Shown here piece after piece: positions 56,172 to 64,000 of a DNA stretch of 64,000 nt; within the stretch, counting starts at the first letter, position 1; each line of letters begins with the position of its first letter. Made by a program: the position numbers and the translations under genes. The stretch is from positions 47,076,501 through 47,140,500 of the forward strand of contig NW_026947493.1 of NCBI RefSeq assembly GCF_034190915.1, written 5' to 3'. The DNA is from Cavia porcellus. Its lineage: Eukaryota > Chordata > Mammalia > Rodentia > Caviidae. The notes below the pieces were generated by a model. The model was not told where the DNA came from and searched no databases. It worked only from the letters and a program-made list of their open reading frames with translations.

Positions 56172-56251
56172 CAGTGGTGGTAAGCCTATGGCACATCTGC
56201 CACAGCAGGCTGTTTGTATCCCTGACAGCTCTAAAAGGTTCACCATCACTG
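56172..56251 (+). mobile_element. 80-bp hAT-type miniature element, copy 3
   Basis: It starts CAGTGGTGGTAAGCC and ends GGTTCACCATCACTG, with matching terminal repeats. The flanks CTCTCTAT and CTCTATAG resemble an 8-bp hAT target duplication (6 shared bases). It is homologous in inverted orientation to 8551-8630 and 8936-9014. The best-preserved copy. Confidence 0.75.
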
Positions 56252-56721
56252 CTCTATAGAAATGTATTGAATAAAGAATGAATGGATTGATAAATGAAAA
56301 TTTTAAGTGGATAAGGTAAAAGAGGTAAGTTTCCCAATGTTCACAAAAGGGGCAATCAAGAATACAATTCTAAGATGATGGAAAAATAACTGTTACTCTG
56401 GAAATAGACAGTGGAAGCTCTTAGTCTTGTGGCTATGTTGTTGCTAAGAACCAAGAATAGTGTCTTTATGAAATTAGTCTTTATTTTTGATAAGGTAGCT
56501 TTTGGTAAGGTATTCTGTAGATATATGATGTGTAACAAATACAAACTGTAAGTCAGAAGGGGGATGAGCAGGGTTTACTGAAGGAACAAGTGGTAATTAA
56601 TAAAGGAGAGAAAAAGAAGCAGTGTACAAAAGAAACACAGGAGACTACTATGACAGTCTAGAAACATTTACTGTTGAGTGTATGGAAAGCCAGTGGGGTA
56701 GGGCATAGAAAGAATAAAGGA
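56252..56721. other. Unassigned sequence
   Basis: Nothing recognised between the hAT miniature element and the B1. Confidence 0.45.
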
Positions 56722-56898
56722 AGCCGGGTGTGGTGGCACATTCCCAATATCCCAGCATTTGGGAGGCTGAGATAGGAGAACCATTTGCAAGTTTGAGACC
56801 AGCCTGGGCTACAAAGTGAGGCCAAAGCTAGCCTGAACTGCAGAGTGAGACCTTGACTCAAAAAAACAAAAAAACCAAACCAAACAAAACAAAAAAAA
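56722..56898 (+). repeat. B1-type SINE, plus strand
   Basis: GCCGGGTGTGGTGGCACATT start, a CCCAGCATTTGGGAGGCTGA block, AGACCAGCCTGGGCTACAAA, a duplicated segment (CTAGCCTGAACTGCAGAGTG), GAGACCTTGACTC and an A-rich CAAAA tail. The Pol III A-box and B-box regions are recognisable. Moderately diverged. Confidence 0.93.
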
Positions 56899-57694
56899 GG
56901 AACAACTGCTTAGAACAAAAAGTATCAGTAATATAAGTGTAAAAAGTGATAAGAATTTCTGAAATTGCTAAGAAGATAGAGGCACTAATTTCAGAGACTG
57001 ACTTAGAGAGCACTTCCTTATACATTAGAAATACACGTTACATGATTGTTATCTCAAAATACTAGGGCAGCATTCCCCAAATTATCCTGTGGAAGACTAA
57101 TATTTTCAAGATGGTAACAGTTGTTGCACTAGAAAAATATTCCACGTACATTATAGCCAAGCTTCTTATAGATTTATTATATTTAAAAATTAAAGGCTCT
57201 GGTAAAGTTAAAACTTTTTTCTTTTCTCTAATCTAACCCATACAGATTTAACCACTGAACATTTATTTCTTTCCTGAAATATCTACTAAGACATCAAAGA
57301 ATGATAGTTTTCTTTACAACACAGTTTGGTAAATACGTATATTTCATTTAATTCACTTCAGGTGGACCCATATTATGGCACAGAGGATAACTGTTTATCT
57401 CAACTAATTTTAATTTTAAGTAATCACAGAGACAGAATATGTACAGATGACATATTACCTGAAGATTCAGTTTTCTGCAGTTTGGTGATGAATGTCTCTC
57501 CGAAAACTGTGAGGATAAAAGGGAACAGCACCTTTGAAATTTCATCAGAAAAGGGTAGAATAGCTTTAGGAGGGCAGTAAGACAAAACCACAGCTTATAG
57601 TCAGAAGATCCTGGGCATTTGGTTTCACAACTATTCTTGCCAATGAGTGTGTGGGTTTAGGAAAGTTACATGGGTTTTCAGGACTGTGTTCATA
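56899..57694. other. Unassigned sequence
   Basis: No gene or repeat recognised. An 84-codon frame at 57326-57580 has no domain. Confidence 0.45.
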
Positions 57695-58450
57695 ATACAG
57701 TGAGTTCCACATCCATGGATTCAACCAAACTGTGTACTGAAAATATTTGGGGGAGACTGGAGCTGGGAGAGAACAAGGAAGCAACAGCAACCTCCCTGTG
57801 CCAGCAGTGGTTGGGCTTGCTGGGAGGGACCCAGGAAGCAGTAGCAGCCTCCCATGCCCCCAGCAGTGGCTGGTGCTGCTGGTGCATGAGCAAGGAGAGA
57901 AGATATCCTGCCCCCCACTCCCCACGCCCACTCAGCAAACAACTGATTTGGAAGAATGCAGGCTGAGATGATAGCAATTGAAATGAAGAAAAAACTTAAC
58001 ACTATTTGATTGACTTTGCAGATTGACAACTGGTGGTCTGAACATCTATTTAGAGGATAACAATGTGCATTACAGTAATTATTGTGGATTTCCTAGTGTC
58101 TTGTTTTTGCCAAATATCATTGTCATTGTTTCATTTTGTTTTGTTCTATTGTTTTATTTTTTTCTCTTTAAAATAAATAAATTTAAAAAAACCGAAAATA
58201 TTTTGGAGAAAAGGTTGCATTTGTACTGAATATGTACAGACTTCTTATTCTTTAAAAATGTGGTATAATGACTACATAACACTTATGTTAAGTATTAAAA
58301 ATAATCTAGGGATGATTTCAAGTATCTAGGAGGATATGCATGAATTGTATATAAACATTGCACTATTTTATATAAGGAACTTGAGCATCTGTGGAATTTA
58401 TTATCCAAGAGGGCCTGAAACCAATAACCCACAGACACCTAGGAACAGTA
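57695..58450 (+). mobile_element. Tigger/MER2-like (pogo) transposon relic, interrupted
   Basis: The left piece has GTTCCACATCCATGGATTCA and AACCAAACTGTGTACTG. The right piece resumes at GAAAATATTTTGG (58194) with TTGCATTTGTACTGAATATG, ATTTTATATAAGGAACTTGA and CCAATAACCCACAGACACC at the end. This is the order of MER2-type non-autonomous Tigger elements. A 443-bp L1 derivative splits it. No transposase. Confidence 0.78.
57751..58193 (+). mobile_element. 443-bp internally deleted L1 derivative with TSD
   Basis: The TSD is GAAAATATTTGG (57739-57750) and GAAAATATTTTGG (58194-58206), one T longer on the right. Inside is a G+C-rich 5' part starting GGGAGACTGGAGCTGGG, with two 57-bp tandem units (57776-57832, 57833-57890). 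A trace of ORF1 (AEMIAIEMKKKLNTI, about 57960-58005) follows, then the 3'UTR module (58010-58170) and an A-rich tail. It has no ORF2 and only the start of ORF1. It was inserted whole into the Tigger relic. Confidence 0.76.
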
Positions 58451-58721
58451 TATGTATCTGTTCCCCCCCACCAATGGGACTGGGTCTAAAATAGTTGTAA
58501 GGCTCTGAAGCTGTAGTTATTTGACAGTAACCTGAGAATAAGATTGGACATGAGGTAAGTGTTAAATCCAGGAGTAAGAGGCAGAAAGTAGCTGGGAGTA
58601 GCAGAGGAGAGGGGAGGGTACGGATGACTGGTTTTTTCTAGGTACATAACATTGTTGGGTGCTCAGCAATAATAAGACCAGAGGTGCTGGGCAATGTGTG
58701 GTGTCCCCTTTCCTGTCCCTA
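58451..58721. other. Unassigned sequence
   Basis: A short stretch between the Tigger relic and the MaLR LTR. Nothing recognised. Confidence 0.4.
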
Positions 58722-59075
58722 CCTTAGTTCATTCATACTGCTGTAAGCAACATCCATGATGGGGTAATCTTTGAATAATGGAAGTTTATTTCTCACAGTT
58801 CTAGAGGCAAGAAAGTCCAAGATCAAGAGACATTGGCAGATGCAATATTTGGAAAAGGCTCTCTCTCTTGTTTCCAAGATAGTGCCCTTTGTGGTGTTCT
58901 TTACAAGGAATGAATTTGCATCCTCATATGGCTGAAGTAAGATAAAGGCCAGCAGCTTTTGAAGCCACATTTATAAAGGCATTATTCCATTCACTTAGTA
59001 ATTTAAATCACTTATCCACTCACTGCAGTAGGGATTGGATTTCACTATAAGTGTTGGAGGGACACAAATACTACC
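58722..59075 (-). mobile_element. MaLR-type (MST/MLT1-like) solo LTR
   Basis: Plus strand: TAGTTCATTCATACTGCTGT, TTTATTTCTCACAGTTCTAG, AGTCCAAGATCAAGAGACA, then GGCCAGCAGCTTTTGAAGCC and TTGGAGGGACACAAATAC. This is the complement of a MaLR LTR in its usual order. No internal genes. Confidence 0.85.
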
Positions 59076-59984
59076 ATGGCACTGCTCACGTAGATAGCGT
59101 CTCTTGTCAGTTTATTTCTATCTTGGTTACTTGAAATGAGATGTATACCTCCAGGCTTAGGTCATGGCAGTGGGTGCTGGATCTCATGGTAAATAGGAAA
59201 AGTTCTTTATTATTTTTAAAAGGAATGATCCAGAAATTGTCAGCTTTCCACAGCTGCCTCAGTAACACTGACCTGAACTCCATGGCCTGTTTGTGTCTGG
59301 AGCTGCAACCTAATCTGGTGCTGGTCGTTGATCTTTGTTTATTCTCTGCTTGGCACTTGGTGCAGGTGTTGGGTGTTTTGGGCTTTGTGGGCATAATTTC
59401 CCTATTTTCATCATCTTTCAAGAGCCTAATATTTGGTACATCCCTTTGCCTCCATGGAATGGCTTTGTTTAGATTTGAGCCTTTTATTTAATTCCTGTGT
59501 TTTCCTTTTCTGCCAGGGCTCAAACAAAAATTTAATTTCCAGAGTTTAATTAGGATATTTTGGTATTTGACTGTGTAGTTTTATCACAGCCTTGGGAACA
59601 TTATTAAGCACATGCTATGGAATTGAAGGTATCTCTTCAAAAAAACATAAAAAACTTGTTAGTAATCAAAAAATGATGCATGGATAAATAACTTAAAATT
59701 TTTAAAATGGCTTAAAATATGATTTTTAGGCACATGAAATATGTGCAAACAATAAAATGTATGATGTTACACTTGTCAAAATTTCCTTACCTTTCAGAGA
59801 AATTCTGTGGCTTACCACCATGCTGTAGTTGATATCTACTATTGATGTCACCTGAGTGCCCTTCCCTGGTCTTGGCCTCCACATTATCCCTATACTATTA
59901 GCCACAGTTATAGAAGATGTGATCTAAATTTGTGGTTAGTGTTTACATTTTTAAAAAACTACAGTAAAAGACACATGGTCGTTA
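59076..59984. other. No gene seen
   Basis: Opposed frames of 104-116 codons overlap at 59107-59491 on both strands, which argues against coding. No repeat recognised. Confidence 0.45.
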
Positions 59985-60190
59985 ACTATCCTCTGAAGAC
60001 ACCCCCTTGCTTAAAACATAGGTATCCCATACACTTTGCTGCTTTTTGAGGCAGTTTTGAAAGTCTTCTTTAATAAGTGTATTTTCAGGTGTGATAAAAA
60101 ATAATAATGTGAATGCTGCTGCCAAGTGACATCCAGTGAAAAGGCATGCTCATGAAGACATTATTTTGTGTTCTTACTAAGTTTATTCTT
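59985..60190. mobile_element. Second copy of the inverted mariner junction
   Basis: TTTTTGAGGCAGTTTTGAAAG, TCTTCTTTAATAAGTGTATTT and GTGTGATAAAAAA align with 5742-5815 (minus-strand arm). AATGCTGCTGCCAAG and GACATTATTTTGTGTTC align with 6104-6165 (plus-strand arm). The two arms meet directly, without the L1 insertion present at 5801-6097. The right arm is cut by the ID-like SINE. Confidence 0.6.
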
Positions 60191-60283
60191 CTTTTTATTT
60201 TTTTAATCGGTACAGGGGATTGAACTCACAACCGCCTGCTTGCAAGGCAGGTGCTTATGCCGCTGAGCTAAATCTCCAGCCCC
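60191..60283 (-). repeat. ID-like tRNA-Ala SINE, minus strand
   Basis: The complement has GGGGCTGGAGATTTAGCTC, the A box TAGCTCAGCGG, anticodon arm CCTGCCTTGCAAGCAGG, B box GAGTTCAATCC, CTGTACCGATT and an A-rich tail (T-rich at 60191-60205). It is nearly identical to 24997 and 40190. It sits precisely at the 3' end of the L1 fragment that follows, so no clean TSD can be read. Confidence 0.93.
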
Positions 60284-60500
60284 TATTTTAAAGAGATTAA
60301 AAGAAAATAAAACAAGAAAAATGATACAGGATTTCAAACAAGACGATAGAAAATTAACAATGATCACAACATTGCATACTGTTATCTTCAAAATAGTTGC
60401 TCAAATTATAAGATACAGGCTTGCAAACAGATCAAACTGCCGTAAGAAACTGAAAGAATAAAATCCAAAAGATACAATTGATATTGTGAAAAGAAAAGAA
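60284..60500 (-). mobile_element. 5'-truncated L1 3'UTR fragment
   Basis: TATTTTAAAGAGATTAAAAG, then ACAAGAAAAATGATACAGG, CAATGATCACAACATTGCAT and TTCAAAATAGTTGCTC are the complement of the terminal 3'UTR module (compare 4150-4335 and 5930-6097). The module continues to about 60500. No ORF2 sequence. Confidence 0.7.
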
Positions 60501-60554
60501 ACTGCTCAAAGGGAAAGAGCAACTAGGATGGCAAAAAAGAAAAGAAAAAGGGGA

Positions 60555-60556
<2 letters not shown>

Positions 60557-60592
<36 letters not shown>
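60557..60592. repeat. (CA)n microsatellite
   Basis: About 18 CA units, uninterrupted, beyond the end of the L1 fragment. Confidence 0.97.
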
Positions 60593-60594
<2 letters not shown>

Positions 60595-61555
60595 TAGCTA
60601 AGATAATTGCACTACTAATTAATTCTATTAGTTAATGAAAGAAACTGTGAGTGCTTTTCCAGTTTTTTCTTTGGATCTGCTGCTACGGAAATTCTGACTC
60701 TTTCTCAAAGTCAAAATGACCTTCAAAGGTAAATGTGAATTGATTTAGGGAAGTGAGGCACTCACAACAGTGCAACTAAAGACATTCATGAAAAAGGACT
60801 TCAGATTTTGCTTTAGAAAGTAGCAAGGACTATAGGATAAGAGCGTTAAAAGAGAGAGAGATTAATGGCAATATGTGTTCTATTGTAAAAAAAAGTTTGC
60901 AAATTTAAGTATCCACCATGTTGATTGACTGTGCCTCATACTTGCCTGGGTTTGGTTTTAGTTGATCAGAGTACCAGCATGCTAAGCCAGTCAGACTCAG
61001 CTGTTCTCTTCTCCCACTGGGCACAGACATATATGAAATCACACATTTAGTTAGAACAGGTCAAATTATAGGAAAAATTATGTCAAAACATCTTCTCACC
61101 ACTTCGCATATTGATTATGCATCCAGAAATGAGAAGGAAATGGAAGGCAGAAATCTATACCCCTTGATTGGTCGTGGTTCAATTTTCCTTCAAATATGTG
61201 CCCTCACAAGGCTGAGTGTGACTAAAATATTAAGTGATGATAGTATTTTTACTGCTTGACTGGTCAGTACAAGAATAATGATATTATTTGCTTTTTAACC
61301 AAGGAAATAGGCATTTGAGCTGAAGCTCTGAGAAAACTGGCTCATTTTGATTTTCTAGAGCAGCAATATAGGAATTTTCATGGTAAGAGTAAAGTGCTAT
61401 AGTCTGTGGTGTCCATTGGGAGCCACATTTGGCTACTGAGCATTTGAAGTGTCCTGGTGTAACAGAGGAATTTAATTAAGATTAATTTAAGTAGTTTTAT
61501 ACTGCTGTATTGGACAGCAGACCAGACCCACAGCATTTCTAGTATGATACTGTGT
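60593..61555. other. No gene seen; unique sequence
   Basis: No gene, RNA or transposon recognised. Confidence 0.45.
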
Positions 61556-62075
61556 TTTTTCTTGTAGCAAATTACTACAAACTTAGCAGCTTACACAACT
61601 TTCACTAATTAGTGCTTTAGGTCAGAAGTCCGGGACTTGTTCAAAAGCTTAGAATTTCACAAGACTGAGGTTGCTGTTGGCCAAAATGGGATCTTATCAG
61701 GAGGCCCGGGATGAATCTCCTTGCAGGTTCACTTAGGCTATTGACTCACTTTGCTTTCTGGTAGCTGTAGGACAAAGATCCTTATTTCTTTGCTAGATGT
61801 TGGTTGGCTGCTAGAGGCCAGTTGTTGATCCTTGCATGTAGTTGTTCCTTCCATCTGTAAGCCACTGATGGCTCACTGAGTCATTCTGGTGCTTTGACTC
61901 TGACTTCCTCTCCTACTTGCAACCTAAAGAGAGGCTGTACTTTTAAAGGGCTCATTTGGCTTGGTCATGGTCATCCTGATAAATGTCGTATCTTAAAGCC
62001 AACTGACTTGGGACTTCAATTATAACTGCAAAGTTCCTTCACAGCAATACTTACTTTAGTGTTTTATTGAAAAAA
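61556..62075 (-). mobile_element. Ancient LTR-like relic (probably MaLR)
   Basis: CAAATTACTACAAACTTAGC, GGTCAGAAGTCCGGGACTTG, TGGCTCACTGAGTCATTCTG, CAACTGACTTGGGACTTCAA and CAAAGTTCCTTCACAGCAAT appear in the order of a common mammalian repeat. It aligns loosely with 32015-32560 in the same orientation. Subfamily uncertain. Confidence 0.48.
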
Positions 62076-63725
62076 CAGGGAGTAGGAGATATTGGGGGGT
62101 GATCTCTAGAGTTCTGCCCGTCATAGCCATCTTCTTAAGATTTCCAAGGTAATTTTGATGAGATTTAAATTATACATTTTATACTAACTTTAGAACTCAA
62201 TCCTAAGTAAAAGATGAATTCATAGTACATAGAATAATTTCATTTCTTGGGGTTTTGATATTTTTACTATTCTCAAGAATCACTTTTAAAATATCAGAGG
62301 TCCAAAAGTTAGTAGGTGACAGCTGGAGGTGAATAAAGTAAGTGAGTGCAAAAGTATATCTACTAAAACTTTGGTTTTTAGCACTCTAGTGAAAGATCGG
62401 ACAATAAATATATGAAATGGGCTTCTCATACTTGGCTGGCTAATTGAGGGAAAGAGAACAGAGAGTCTCCTAGAGAAAATTTAGGATTTAGAAGACTAAC
62501 TGGAAGGTTTTGTGGCCATTAAGACAATTTAATTAATCTCTTTTCAGGTTATCTACCACTTTTGTATTTGAACCATAGGTTGCCACTCTCTGTCTCAGCA
62601 TTTTAGAAGCTAGGAAGCAATTAACCAAACAACAAGATTTGTAAAAAAAAAAGATTCTTCAAATCCCCTCAAAGTGATACCAGGCTGTTAATGGAAGCAT
62701 TATGTTCCTAAATCAGAAAAAAATTATTTCAAGTTACTTGGCACTAGTCTTGCCTGAACATATTTCAACTGATTTTTGGTTGGGATACCACATGTTGAAA
62801 AAGAGACAAATTAGAGAAAATTCAGAGAGTGGCAACCAACATGATAAAACATCTAGTTAAAGGTTCGTGGTGTGGCTCAGGGGATTCGCAAAGGGATATA
62901 AATCTCCCCTCTCGTCAGCACTTTGGTTTTAGCACTGTCCATCTAATGGCTGTCATCACTGCTTAGATTCAGAGACCAGCATGAGAGGAACTGATAGTCG
63001 GGATGTGGTTCAGAAGGTTGAGTTCATGTGTCAAACAGCATCATGGGAAGAGCCTAAGTCACCTTTCTCCTGAAGAAGTGAAAGTTTTAAACGCAGAAAC
63101 TAAACTGGTACTTATCTTGATCTGAGCCAGTTTACTGGGAATATTCCTAATTACTTTGAGAAGTGGACTTTGCTATATTAAAATTTGGACTGAGAAATTC
63201 ATTTTCCACAGTTGTTTAATTGTACCCAAGAAGTTTTAAATCTCTTTCAAGTTTCAGTTTAAAAAAGATCGGTTTGCAAATTGATTTAACAAGAATGAGA
63301 AATAAAGCTATAGACTTCAGAGCTCAAGCTAATGGTATTTATCATTCTGTATCAATAGTAAAATTACCAGCAAGTATACAGTCATAATCAGAAGGTTACT
63401 CTGTGGTCAATATAGTGTTCTAAAATGATTCTTAAATAATCAAATATGTCCATCTACAGTTTTTGATCAAGTATGAATGACTTTCCAATTATAGTGGGAT
63501 GAGGACTGGCCTATGAGCCATCAGATGTCAATTTTTTCTTGTATCTAATGTTAACATACTGAGTGATCCCTGGTAAATAGGTAAAATGAGAAGCTAGTAA
63601 TAGATTTTCTCTGTTTATGTTTAGCTATAACATTCTTTGGTTTTATGTATATACACTAGAAGCAGCTTAAGTGGATAATTAACTGTCTTGTTTCTGTTCA
63701 CTAAAGTCCTAAGGCCTTTTATGCA
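62076..63725. other. No gene seen; unique sequence
   Basis: No coding, RNA or transposon feature recognised. Confidence 0.45.
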
Positions 63726-64000
63726 TATTAGTCAATTCAATAAACATTTGCTGAGGGCTTTCTGTGTGCAAAATTATTGTGCCAGGATGGAAGTATAGGT
63801 AGGATTATACAGGGGTAGTAATGGAGAGATACAGATATGTGTAATAGGCAGAGCAGAGAAAAATTAATTTCATCTGGAAAGTCAGAGATAAATTCATGGA
63901 ATATAGTATTTGAGCTAGACTTTTAAGGATAGGTAAGTTTAGTAAACTTTGAGAACTACTGATTTTGGGTCACAGAGTTGCAAAATACCCAGTAAGCTCA
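63726..64000 (+). repeat. Ancient mammalian repeat (L2-like), continues past window
   Basis: AGTCAATTCAATAAACATTT and GTGCCAGGATGGAAGTATAG open the same kind of old repeat as 32727-33390. Later blocks (AGTCAGAGATAAATTCATGG) are weaker. The family name is uncertain. Confidence 0.38.

Noticed and set aside
59107..59491. Opposed 104- and 116-codon frames as genes
   Set aside because: Two long frames on opposite strands over the same bases, with no homology; typical chance frames.

Overview
This window is mammalian non-coding DNA, very probably from a rodent outside the mouse/rat group. The evidence is the repeat content. There are B1-type 7SL SINEs with the internal ~30-base duplication, tRNA-Ala-derived ID-like SINEs, dimeric B4-like SINEs, rodent-style L1 elements and old MaLR LTRs, in an AT-rich background. 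I see no host protein-coding gene, no functional RNA gene and no CRISPR array. Every open frame longer than about 90 codons that has recognisable content is L1 ORF1 or ORF2. The piece could be intergenic or intronic.

Layout: 1-4340 holds opposed L1 3'UTRs and an ORF1-only half-L1 (HAL1-like) on the minus strand. 5613-6416 is an inverted pair of mariner 3' ends split by a 5'-inverted L1. 8551-9014 has two 80-bp hAT miniature elements. 9290-14017 is a nested pair of HAL1-like elements inside a ~20-bp target-site duplication (TSD). 14040-19910 is old minus-strand L1 invaded by SINEs and by a short internally deleted L1 derivative. 20515-21930 is the 3' end of a plus-strand L1. 23260-29450 is a full-length minus-strand L1 with both ORFs and a 14-bp TSD. 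29689-34301 has old DNA transposons and MaLR LTRs. 35621-40387 is a plus-strand L1 with both ends, an internal deletion and a perfect 16-bp TSD. 45247-52897 is a minus-strand L1 split by a 3.4-kb HAL1-like element that has its own 11-bp TSD. From 52912 onward the DNA is mostly unique, with a few relics: a hAT miniature, a B1, a Tigger-like element carrying a 443-bp L1 derivative, a MaLR LTR, a second mariner palindrome with an ID SINE and an L1 tail, and another MaLR-like relic.

The most interesting system is a set of non-autonomous L1 derivatives. Three HAL1-like elements keep a 5'UTR, ORF1 and 3'UTR but no ORF2. All three share the same boundary just after ORF1 and then continue into different 3' sequences. 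Two are enclosed in TSDs, so they moved as units, presumably with ORF2 protein supplied by L1s like those at 23260 and 45247. A shorter class keeps only a 5' part, about 50 codons of ORF1 and the 3'UTR; two copies have nearly the same deletion point. All share a modular L1 3'UTR. Family names are from memory of consensus features and were not checked against a repeat library. Boundaries are exact only where a TSD is quoted.
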